A DNA stretch of 64,000 bases from JACNKV01 sp964388155 (GTDB lineage: Bacteria > Fidelibacterota > Marinisomatia > Marinisomatales > JACNKV01): the NCBI GenBank assembly GCA_964388155.1, contig CAYLYH010000009.1, forward strand, positions 1-64,000. The letters are read 5' to 3'. The notes beneath the pieces are model-generated. The model saw only the letters and a program-made list of their open reading frames with translations, did no database searches and had not been told where the DNA came from. A program made the translations under genes and the position numbers. Of this stretch, positions 47,256 to 54,625 are shown piece by piece; positions within the stretch are counted from its first letter, which is position 1; every line of letters starts with the position of its first letter.

Positions 47256-48431
47256 TTAGTATGTTATGTTTACCCCAAGGTTCACCATGCTTCCTGCATA
47301 GTCATAGAGTGGATCATCTGATTGATTTTCTTTCCATCCTATGGTCAGGGTTGTACCTATTGTATCTAATCCGGAAATTCTTTTTAAATACCAATCTTTG
47401 GATAACTGAACCTGGTAATTTACCTGCTCATCAGAACGATCAATACTTTGTATTATGTATTCATCATTTTCATCAAGAACATACGTGTTTTCTTCAAAGT
47501 CATATTCATAAATTGGGACGTCAAGGTAATATTTTACTCCGATACTTGAAGAAAACCGCATGATTATATTACCGGGTAGCATTGTGGTAATTTTTGCATA
47601 CAACGATGAGCCGTCCCAGCGATAATAATCCACAAACGGGTTTGTCAGTCCATCGAGAATAGAAAAAATATCTGTATAGCGGTTTAGACGATATTGCATT
47701 TTTCCTAATACCATAATTCCAATCCTCGGATGTATGGACTGACTCAAGCGTACTTCTGCGCCTGCAAGATAATTGCTTAACAATTCTTCGTATGTGGATT
47801 GCACCACATTGTATCTTCCACGACTCATTTCTACGGGAGGCGCCCAAAAATCTTGTGCACCAAATCGGCCGGTAATATTTAATCCTGTTCCTGTAGAAAA
47901 TGATTTGTTGATTATCGCATACAAAACATGTTCACTATTGGATGCCTGGGGCACATCTACAAATGATTTTGCTTTAAGATTATATCCAAAATTGACAAAT
48001 CCTTGTTTGCTGTAATAATATTTAAAATTCCCATATCCTGAAAATGTACTGCTCTCGTAATAATCGTAAACGGGAGAATAAAAATTTGTGCTCAGTGAAA
48101 ACCCACCATACCATTGTTGTTTTTTTATATCGAGATTTCTGAATTGAATACCTACTTGAAAATTTCCCATGGAATAATCTGAATTCGTCAATATTTCTGA
48201 TCGATAAATTGTCCCGTTAATTCTGGTATAATCGGATAATTGATATCCGATGCTGAGTGCTCCATTTATATACGATTGGCTTTCAATGGAATTGGACTCA
48301 AATAAGTTATCTGTTTGCCCGGCATAGGTGTTCATGGATACTGTAATATCCTGCCCTTTCAGATTTGGTAACATAATTAACATAGATACCATGATTCCTG
48401 CACGCGTCATATATTTCTGTGAGATAGTCAT
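47256..48431 (-). CDS. Predicted outer-membrane beta-barrel protein
   Basis: 391 residues with signal peptide (GIMVSMLIMLPNLKGQ). About 16 or more amphipathic aromatic strands (for example INGALSIGYQLSDYTRINGTIY, GNFQVGIQFRNLDIKKQQWYGGFSLST) end in VNLGVNITY, the aromatic end of a beta-barrel. No family-specific motif recognised. A distant likeness to MtrB/PioB-type barrels is not strong enough to call. Encoded between the 57-residue protein and the LTxxQ protein (17-base gap), so it is part of the sigma-54 operon. Confidence 0.7.
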   Translation of the reverse strand: MTISQKYMTRAGIMVSMLIMLPNLKGQDITVSMNTYAGQTDNLFESNSIESQSYINGALSIGYQLSDYTRINGTIYRSEILTNSDYSMGNFQVGIQFRNLDIKKQQWYGGFSLSTNFYSPVYDYYESSTFSGYGNFKYYYSKQGFVNFGYNLKAKSFVDVPQASNSEHVLYAIINKSFSTGTGLNITGRFGAQDFWAPPVEMSRGRYNVVQSTYEELLSNYLAGAEVRLSQSIHPRIGIMVLGKMQYRLNRYTDIFSILDGLTNPFVDYYRWDGSSLYAKITTMLPGNIIMRFSSSIGVKYYLDVPIYEYDFEENTYVLDENDEYIIQSIDRSDEQVNYQVQLSKDWYLKRISGLDTIGTTLTIGWKENQSDDPLYDYAGSMVNLGVNITY

Positions 48432-48446
48432 TCAAAAAGTCACTAC

Positions 48447-48620
48447 TTAATAATAAAATGAAAAATCATTTTTTCTTTCATCAATTTTGCTATCTTTTCG
48501 ATCCTTTTTTACTTCCATCATTAATTTTTCAAAATAAGACAATGCATTTTCTAATTCCCCTGCTTGTCTTGCTTTTTTCATTTTATTAGCATATTCAATT
48601 GTCTTTTTATTTAGATACAT
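48447..48620 (-). CDS. 57-residue charged helical protein
   Basis: ATG at 48620 with a near-perfect AAGGAG site 7 bases upstream and TAA at 48447. The product begins MYLNKKTIEYANKMKKARQ and continues GELENALSYFEKLMMEVKK, predicted to be one or two strongly charged helices resembling a single TPR-like helical pair. No signal peptide or membrane segment, so cytoplasmic. Intact frame, good ribosome site and tight spacing (15 bases to the barrel gene) make it a real gene within the sigma-54 operon. The function is unknown. Confidence 0.72.
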   Translation of the reverse strand: MYLNKKTIEYANKMKKARQAGELENALSYFEKLMMEVKKDRKDSKIDERKNDFSFYY

Positions 48621-48643
48621 ATCGTTCTCCTTTTATTACTTTT

Positions 48644-48679
48644 GTAGCGGGGACACAAAGTCAATTCTATCCCCGCTAC
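48644..48679 (-). other. Strong intercistronic hairpin
   Basis: GTAGCGGGGA and TCCCCGCTAC form a perfect 10-bp stem with a 16-base loop, between the Gly-rich gene and the 57-residue gene. No T-run follows, so it is more likely an mRNA-stability or processing element giving higher expression of the first gene. Confidence 0.6.
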
Positions 48680-48688
48680 GTTTCCGGG

Positions 48689-49135
48689 TCAGTATGGTCG
48701 TTGTTTATTAAGCAACTTGCTATATTTTTCACGACGTCCCATTAATCCGTCACTGTCGCCGGTGCAGTCTCCCGGACCATGCCCTGTCCCATCTCCGGGA
48801 CCTATGCCACCGTTTCCGTTTCCATCACCGGGTCCCCAGCCGTTTCCACCGCCGTTTCCTCCGGTACCGGTACTATCACAGACACCGCCACCAAAGCCAC
48901 TACCTGAGCCATCCATTGGACGGACAAAATCTTCATCCATTCCGTTTGGGATGCCATCACCGTCTGCATCTGGTGCGTTATCGTTAAAACCATCTCCGTC
49001 TTCATCAACGAAGAAGCCCACACCACCATAACCGTTACCGCCAAAGCCTTGTGCCATGATAGGCGTACCAAGACCAACTAATCCGATAACCGTCAAAGCA
49101 ACCAGTGGGATTTTGTAGGAGGTTTCTATCTTCAT
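48689..49135 (-). CDS. Secreted Gly-rich protein with calcium-type Asp repeats
   Basis: 148 residues from ATG 49135 (AAAGG 9 bases upstream). An ATG 12 codons earlier lacks a ribosome site. Signal peptide ends GTPIMAQ. The mature N-terminus has DEDGDGFNDNAPDADGDG and IPNGMDEDF, thrombospondin type 3-like calcium loops. The rest is Gly/Asn/Asp-rich (GNGGGNGWGPGDGNGNGG) with two cysteines in CDSTGTGG and GDCTGDSDG, and a charged end. First gene behind the sigma-54 promoter. Unknown function, possibly a metal- or matrix-binding exported protein (inference). Confidence 0.65.
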   Translation of the reverse strand: MKIETSYKIPLVALTVIGLVGLGTPIMAQGFGGNGYGGVGFFVDEDGDGFNDNAPDADGDGIPNGMDEDFVRPMDGSGSGFGGGVCDSTGTGGNGGGNGWGPGDGNGNGGIGPGDGTGHGPGDCTGDSDGLMGRREKYSKLLNKQRPY

Positions 49136-49227
49136 AAGATTTACCTTTCTTTTTTGTTTATTTGTAATCATGTTTCAATACTTTCGTTTCATTTTTTTTA
49201 ATTTTCTTCGAAAGTCACTTTATAGAA

Positions 49228-49244
49228 AACAACTTCCGTGCCAA
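49228..49244 (-). promoter_or_regulatory. Sigma-54 (-24/-12) promoter
   Basis: On the minus strand TTGGCACG-GAAG-TTGTT fits the consensus TTGGCACG-N4-TTGCA very closely, with the correct spacing between the GG and the downstream element. The only deviation is T for C in the -12 box. Expected start near 49216, about 80 bases before the ATG of the Gly-rich gene. Next to it is the gene for an NtrC-type sigma-54 activator. Confidence 0.85.
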
Positions 49245-49343
49245 CAGGAATCGACTTTGGGGTGTTGTTTTTGTATTTGTGTCTATATTAGCAGATACGG
49301 ATATTTATACTTAAATAATATTTAAGAAGATTTATAAAATTAT

Positions 49344-49359
49344 TCGACGATATTGTCGA
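49344..49359. promoter_or_regulatory. Candidate enhancer site for the sigma-54 activator
   Basis: TCGAC-GATATT-GTCGA, a 5-bp inverted repeat with 6-base spacer, lies roughly 100-130 bases upstream of the -24/-12 element, in the usual range for activator binding. A further GTCGA half-site lies at 49374-49378. It sits in the gap just after the activator gene. Confidence 0.5.
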
Positions 49360-49383
49360 GATTAAACAGAAATGTCGAAGTAA

Positions 49384-50718
49384 TTAACTTAAATGATATT
49401 TCTGGAGCTTATATCGTAACACGCGTTCGCTGATTCCAAGTAGTCGTGCACATTCACTCTGATTACCATTGGAATCCTCTAACTTTTGTTGAATCATATC
49501 ACGCTCTAACTGTTCAACAGAATCCGGCAGCGTACCTGTGTATTTATTAGCAGTGGATTGAAGACTAGATTGAATGCAAGTTTTTTCAATAACATTATTT
49601 GGGCTAAGCAACACAGCACGCTCTACGATATTTCTCAACTCCCGCACATTCCCCGGGAAATGATAACCCAATAATGTTTTTCTCGCTGATGTATCAAATA
49701 GCAATCCGGTTCGATTTTCACGTTTAGAAAACAATTTTAGAAACTGCTCACTCATGGGTAATATATCTTTTTGTCTTTCTCTCAGTGGCGGAACAGTAAA
49801 ATGAATAACATTTAGGCGATAAAATAAGTCTTCTCGAAAATTCCCTTGTTTCACCGCATTTGATAATTCAATATTTGTTGCAGCAATAACTCGCACATCG
49901 GTTTTTATAACCTTATTACTCCCGACTCGCTGAAATTCACCCTCTTGAAAAAAGCGCAATAGTTTTATCTGCATATCCATGGGAAGGTCACCAATTTCAT
50001 CTAAAAACAGTGTACCGCCATCGGCTTCTTCAAACCGTCCTTTTCGCATATTCTTCGCATCGGTGAAGGCACCTTTTTCATGCCCAAACAACTCGCTCTC
50101 TACTAAATTAGACGGCAGAGCAGTGCAATTTACTGTAGTAATTGATTTTTTATTTCGATTAGAATGTTGATGTAAGAATTGAGCCAACACTTCTTTCCCT
50201 GTCCCAGTTTCCCCTGTGATGAGAACCGTTGCTTTCGAATCAGCCACTCGTTTTGCTTCACGATATAAATTCACCATGGACGGATCTTTAATAACAAAAT
50301 CGTTTCCACCATCAATAGTTTCAGTTGGTTTTTCTTTTACTCCGTGCTGATGCTGTTCAGAAAGATATGTTTCAATCGTTTTTAATTGTTCTTCCAAAAG
50401 ATCCAAATCGATGGGTTTGGTAATAAAATCCCAGGCACCGGATTTCATGGCATCTACTGCAATATCAATTGAACCGAAAGCCGTCATGATAATAACCACA
50501 ATGGTTGGGTGCCTCTGCTTAATTTCATGAAGTAAGTCTGTCCCTGTCATATACGGCATTTTGTAATCTGTCAATACAATGTCCATGGCTACACGATGAA
50601 GCAATGCTACCGCTTTTTGAGCTGATTCAGACGCAAAAACGGTATGATCTAATTTCTTTAAAAACCCGGCTAATGAATCTCGTTGATTCCTCTCGTCGTC
50701 TACGATTAAAATTCTCAT
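49384..50718 (-). CDS. NtrC-family response regulator, sigma-54 activator
   Basis: 444 residues. Receiver domain 1-120 with phospho-acceptor D51 (DIVLTDYKMP). AAA+ domain with Walker A GETGTGKE (169-176), and the sigma-54-contact loop reads GAFTDA (216-221) rather than the classical GAFTGA. Walker B is GGTLFLDEIGDLP. A Fis-type HTH ends the protein (NQSECARLLGISERVLRYKLQKY). Its start overlaps the kinase stop (ATGA), so the two are co-translated. Together they would activate the promoter at 49228-49244. Layout like ZraR, NtrC and AtoC. Confidence 0.92.
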   Translation of the reverse strand: MRILIVDDERNQRDSLAGFLKKLDHTVFASESAQKAVALLHRVAMDIVLTDYKMPYMTGTDLLHEIKQRHPTIVVIIMTAFGSIDIAVDAMKSGAWDFITKPIDLDLLEEQLKTIETYLSEQHQHGVKEKPTETIDGGNDFVIKDPSMVNLYREAKRVADSKATVLITGETGTGKEVLAQFLHQHSNRNKKSITTVNCTALPSNLVESELFGHEKGAFTDAKNMRKGRFEEADGGTLFLDEIGDLPMDMQIKLLRFFQEGEFQRVGSNKVIKTDVRVIAATNIELSNAVKQGNFREDLFYRLNVIHFTVPPLRERQKDILPMSEQFLKLFSKRENRTGLLFDTSARKTLLGYHFPGNVRELRNIVERAVLLSPNNVIEKTCIQSSLQSTANKYTGTLPDSVEQLERDMIQQKLEDSNGNQSECARLLGISERVLRYKLQKYHLS

Positions 50719-52451
50719 GCGATTTCTTTTGGAAGGGTTATAGTAAACGTTGTTCCTTTATTCAATTCACTTTCGACTTCCAATGTCCCTAGATGGTCAT
50801 TAACAATTTTATGTGTGATTGCCAGTCCTAATCCGGTCCCCATATCTTTTGTAGAATAAAACATATCAAAGACCTTACTGAGTTGGTCATTTGGTATTCC
50901 ACATCCGGTATCAGAGATATTGATGATAATATATTTTGCTGTTTCAGCTGCAAATAAAGATATTTTTCCGTTTTTCGACGTAGCTTCAATTGCATTCTTA
51001 ATCAAATTGGCAATGGCTTGTTTCAGATATTGTTTATCCCCATTTATCTTAATTTTGTCTGAAATATTGATGTTCAGTTTTATATCTTTTAATTTTGACG
51101 GTTCTGAGTAAAGCATTTCAATTTCATCTAAAATTTTATTGAGACTAAATATTTCAGTCTTTAAAGGAATCGGTCGGGAATAGGAAAGGTAATCTTCAAG
51201 AATGCTATTGATTCGGTCAATTTCAGACACCATCGTTTTTACCATTTCTTGGTATTCTGCCTCATGTGTTTTTGGCTGAAATTCACGTTTTATCCTTTGA
51301 GATAATATTTTTATCGCATTTAACGGATTTCTGATTTCATGTGCCACTCCGGCGGCAAGTTCTCCCATCGCGGCTTGTTTTTCTTTTTGTCGATTTACCC
51401 TTTCCAACCGATGAACTTCCTTCTCTATTTTTTCCTTTTCGCTCTTCAGTAAACCCACATCATGTCGAGATAATATAAACACAAATAGTGCAATAACAAA
51501 TAACGTCAACAATCCGCTCCGTATTACAATTTGGGTAATCATGCGCATTTTTAGATTATCAAGATGGTCTGTTGCAAACCCAATCCTTATCTCTGCGTCT
51601 TTCGATTCCAATTTTACTTTCTTTGATACTTCGATATAACTTGTTGCCTCAGAGCTCACCCAAAAAATGTTTTCTCTCAGAACGTCTCTATCCAAAGATA
51701 ATATTGATTCTTGGATTTTTTTATCATGACTAATAATTGTTGCTTCGTTATTTTCGTCATTTAGCACAAGATAATTAACGCCTTCTACCGTTAACATTTC
51801 TTTCATTATTTTGCGAATATTTGTGGATGTTCTAAACTGTTCTTCTGCTTGAACCGTTAGGTGGCATGTGACAGCACCTCCTAATGAACGACGGATGGCA
51901 ACTAAGAAATTTGTTTTCAGGAGATCTGTTTCATTTGCCCACCAAGGTCCGCCACCCAATCCTAAGACCAGTGTATCAATTTCTCCTTGGATGAGTGGTT
52001 CAAGTCTTCTGAAAAATCCAAATCCCATTCCTTGACCACGTCCTCGTCCCTGACCTTGTCCTTCCTGCCTTGACATCCCGGCACTTGCAATCACAGCTCC
52101 AGACTCATCAAATATATTTATACGAAACACATTTCCTTCAGAAACCATTTCTTCGAGACGCTTGGAATGAATAAGCCCTTCCCGATCCAATCGGTCAATC
52201 ATTTGTAGTACATCCAAGGCACGATGAATGTAAGATGTTTTGAGATCTTCGGATAGCCTAGCCTGCTCACTCCCGCTATGAGCAATTGCTGTGGCAGTTG
52301 CTGATGCTTGATCTTGCAATAAATGCAATATCTCTTGATGACGCGCTTTATATTCTAAAAAGCTTGAGATGAGAACAAGGATTAATAACGTAAGGTATAT
52401 TAAAACATACCACGGTGTAATTTTATTCCACATTTTGTTTTTTGTAATCAA
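50715..52451 (-). CDS. Membrane sensor histidine kinase paired with the sigma-54 activator
   Basis: 578 residues from TTG 52451, which has AGGA 5 bases upstream. An ATG six codons later has no ribosome site, so the start is ambiguous. A membrane segment about residues 13-38 and a second about 320-345 bracket a ~280-residue periplasmic sensor domain. That domain has a Gly/Gln/Arg-rich tract (GQGQGRGRGQGMGFG, about 126-140) and a segment LTVQAEEQFRTSTNI. HisKA with H371 (AHEIRNPLNAI) and HATPase with DTGCGIPNDQ and TGLGLAI follow. It shares the ATGA overlap with the response regulator gene. Stimulus unknown. The operon content suggests envelope stress or metal. Confidence 0.9.
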   Translation of the reverse strand: MITKNKMWNKITPWYVLIYLTLLILVLISSFLEYKARHQEILHLLQDQASATATAIAHSGSEQARLSEDLKTSYIHRALDVLQMIDRLDREGLIHSKRLEEMVSEGNVFRINIFDESGAVIASAGMSRQEGQGQGRGRGQGMGFGFFRRLEPLIQGEIDTLVLGLGGGPWWANETDLLKTNFLVAIRRSLGGAVTCHLTVQAEEQFRTSTNIRKIMKEMLTVEGVNYLVLNDENNEATIISHDKKIQESILSLDRDVLRENIFWVSSEATSYIEVSKKVKLESKDAEIRIGFATDHLDNLKMRMITQIVIRSGLLTLFVIALFVFILSRHDVGLLKSEKEKIEKEVHRLERVNRQKEKQAAMGELAAGVAHEIRNPLNAIKILSQRIKREFQPKTHEAEYQEMVKTMVSEIDRINSILEDYLSYSRPIPLKTEIFSLNKILDEIEMLYSEPSKLKDIKLNINISDKIKINGDKQYLKQAIANLIKNAIEATSKNGKISLFAAETAKYIIINISDTGCGIPNDQLSKVFDMFYSTKDMGTGLGLAITHKIVNDHLGTLEVESELNKGTTFTITLPKEIA

Positions 52452-52494
52452 GTGAGTCCTGTTGTGTTTTTCCGTAAAATATAATTTAGACTGT

Positions 52495-52500
52495 ATTATA
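52495..52500 (-). promoter_or_regulatory. Possible -10 element ahead of the kinase operon
   Basis: TATAAT on the minus strand, about 45 bases ahead of the kinase start. No convincing -35 hexamer at 17 bases, so this is only a weak candidate. Confidence 0.3.
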
Positions 52501-52575
52501 TACGTTTAACAACCCCTTAAATGAGAAAATAATATCATGTTTGTATTTTTGCTATCTTGAATTATTCGCAACAGT

Positions 52576-52585
52576 CCCCCCCCCC
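52576..52585. repeat. Homopolymer of 10 C (10 G on the coding strand)
   Basis: A run of ten identical bases about 125 bases ahead of the sensor kinase start. It is the only such run I noticed in the window. It lies between the methyltransferase stop and the kinase promoter region. Confidence 0.85.
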
Positions 52586-52620
52586 ATTTACCGAGGACAT
52601 AAGCAAAAGAATTAATAAGG

Positions 52621-53250
52621 TCATACTAACGCCCAAAACGTCAGACGGATATTTCCTTTGTAAAAAGGAATATCTTCAACCAATTTCCAGCTGGAATTTA
52701 CCATAACATTCTCCAAACCTCCGCGCTTCATCCACATTTTGTAGTTCTCATAATGTTCATCTCCGGCTTTTTTTTCGATTTGTTTAATCCCCCATCCAAT
52801 TAGATATGAAGTCCATGTGGACTTTATCGGGATGTCAAAATCCGTGACAGAAAACAGCCCTGAAGGTTTCAATACTCTTCGTATTTCAGAGAGCTCCGCC
52901 TTAATAGTGTCGGTATCCTTTTCGTGAAGAGCAAATTGCGAAATAACCAGATCAAATTCGCTTTCCTCAAATGGAATATTCGTGGCATCTCCATATTGGC
53001 ATTTACCATCTGCCTGCGTTTTTGCCTGATCCAGCATGGCGTCAGAAATATCAATCCCGATTGCACTCACATCCCTTGGTAACATTGACAGTTGTTTCCC
53101 TGTTCCGCAACCGACATCCAAAACGCACCTGGGTTGGTTCGCGATAATCCAATCAACCAACGCTTGCCGAATGTGATTCAGAAACGGATTCAGTAGCCGG
53201 TCATACCAGGAGGAGTTTGCGGCGTAATCGTCTTTATTTTCTATGGACAT
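52621..53250 (-). CDS. Class I SAM-dependent methyltransferase
   Basis: 209 residues, GGGAAA before the ATG. Motif I VLDVGCGTG, the acidic pair SAIGIDISDAML, and LVISQFALHEKD form the SAM-binding Rossmann fold of the Methyltransf_11/UbiE type. The N-terminus SSWYDRLLNPFLNHIRQALVDW resembles phospholipid or quinone methyltransferases. Substrate not determinable. It begins 11 bases after the stop of the DUF3943 gene, and together with the patatin gene they may act on lipids (inference). Confidence 0.85.
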   Translation of the reverse strand: MSIENKDDYAANSSWYDRLLNPFLNHIRQALVDWIIANQPRCVLDVGCGTGKQLSMLPRDVSAIGIDISDAMLDQAKTQADGKCQYGDATNIPFEESEFDLVISQFALHEKDTDTIKAELSEIRRVLKPSGLFSVTDFDIPIKSTWTSYLIGWGIKQIEKKAGDEHYENYKMWMKRGGLENVMVNSSWKLVEDIPFYKGNIRLTFWALV

Positions 53251-53261
53251 TTTTTCCCAAG

Positions 53262-54620
53262 CTAAATTATTTCCCCAAAATTATAGATGAAGTATAACCG
53301 GAATATACTATCTTTCTGAAATTCATTTATAGATACATTCCCAATTGATTGCCGCATTGCCGCTGTGAATTCACCGCCGAAGGAGAATTCATGCCATAGA
53401 TTAATCTGCAAACCGGATTTTACCAAATTTACATTTTCATAAGTGTCTATACTTAATTCCTCCAAATTAAAAATGTAGTAGCGCTTCAATCGTATGTATA
53501 CATTTCCTAAATTTTGTTTTTTCACCATCAAGATGATTTTCCCACTCACTCCAGGGCCGTAATAATAATCTCTTTGATAAACTCCTTCATCAGATGTATC
53601 ACCGGCAGAACCTAATATGATGGCAGATATTGAACTTTCATTGTAAAAAGAAATATTAAATGGTAACTTAATATTCTTAATCAATCCTAATCCAACGCTG
53701 GAACTGGACACTTTAAAATCATCGTGATTCATGAAATCATAATTCTTGAAAATTCCAATTAACCGTGAATAAGTTGGGTTTGTGATATTGTTGATTCGTT
53801 TTAATAATCCGCTGGAATAAACTTCCCCAACAAATTCTTTCATACCAAAATTTATAATGCCGACAAATGTAAAATAATCAAACGGTTTGGTTAGATTGTT
53901 TTTATCAAATGGACTTCCATAAAAAATATGGAATCGGGCAAATTTTCGTGGAAACAATAATGATTTTCTATCCAGTAAAAAACTTCCGCCGCCCAACGAT
54001 ATGCCTGCGTTATAATTTCGTACTGCTAACTTTTCCATCGGATACTTTTTTTCCCGCATGAGTCTATTCAACCCCAGGCTGGGATTCACAACAAACGCAG
54101 CGATCTCATTGGCGATTGTAGGACGGTTCCCTAAAATCAGCAAACTCAATCGATGTGAAATTTCCCCATAAGTGATGCCACTCATTGGCGTAGTAATCAT
54201 GTCATTTATTGAGGGATATTCCGTTTCCATTCCCATTTCCCATATAAAGCTTGATAGGACTGGATAGGGTGCGGCCTGCCAAAAATTCAACCCTTGTGCC
54301 CTTGCGGCAGTGTAAGCTAATGCTCCCTGGTAGGGATGCCCAAACTGATTTACATCAAATCCATCTTCATCAATGACCCAGCCATGTTCAATATTGTTTT
54401 TCAGCGATTGAATACTGATTTTTGCCCAGGGTTCATTGGCAATATAACTGTTGTATGCCCATAAACCAACATCCACGCCCAGCGCTTGAACGAAGGCCAC
54501 CTTGTTTTTACTGGAAAGAGTTAATGAATCTACTGGATTATTCTCTGATGTTTTTTCGGCAGAAAACAAATAGGATATTGTTAATAATAAAGAAAGAGTG
54601 ATTGAGCTTATTAGTCGCAT
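53262..54620 (-). CDS. DUF3943-family outer-membrane protein
   Basis: 452 residues from ATG 54620. A TTG 11 codons earlier would overlap the patatin gene by 28 bases and is less likely. Signal peptide MRLISSITLSLLLTISYLFSA. The stretch FGHPYQGALAYTAARAQGLNFWQ (starting at about residue 100), then PVLSSFIWEMGMETEYPSINDMITTPMSGITYGE, is the DUF3943 signature. The C-terminal half is barrel-like and ends FRLYFIYNFGEII. It follows the patatin-barrel gene by 5 bases. Family function unknown. Confidence 0.85.
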   Translation of the reverse strand: MRLISSITLSLLLTISYLFSAEKTSENNPVDSLTLSSKNKVAFVQALGVDVGLWAYNSYIANEPWAKISIQSLKNNIEHGWVIDEDGFDVNQFGHPYQGALAYTAARAQGLNFWQAAPYPVLSSFIWEMGMETEYPSINDMITTPMSGITYGEISHRLSLLILGNRPTIANEIAAFVVNPSLGLNRLMREKKYPMEKLAVRNYNAGISLGGGSFLLDRKSLLFPRKFARFHIFYGSPFDKNNLTKPFDYFTFVGIINFGMKEFVGEVYSSGLLKRINNITNPTYSRLIGIFKNYDFMNHDDFKVSSSSVGLGLIKNIKLPFNISFYNESSISAIILGSAGDTSDEGVYQRDYYYGPGVSGKIILMVKKQNLGNVYIRLKRYYIFNLEELSIDTYENVNLVKSGLQINLWHEFSFGGEFTAAMRQSIGNVSINEFQKDSIFRLYFIYNFGEII

Positions 54621-54625
54621 TCTAT

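Noticed and set aside
52567..52590. Rho-independent terminator around the poly-C run
   Set aside because: No matching G-rich arm nearby, so no stem can form.
52621..53250. Naming the methyltransferase UbiE
   Set aside because: Only the general SAM fold is visible, and no quinone-pathway neighbours are present.
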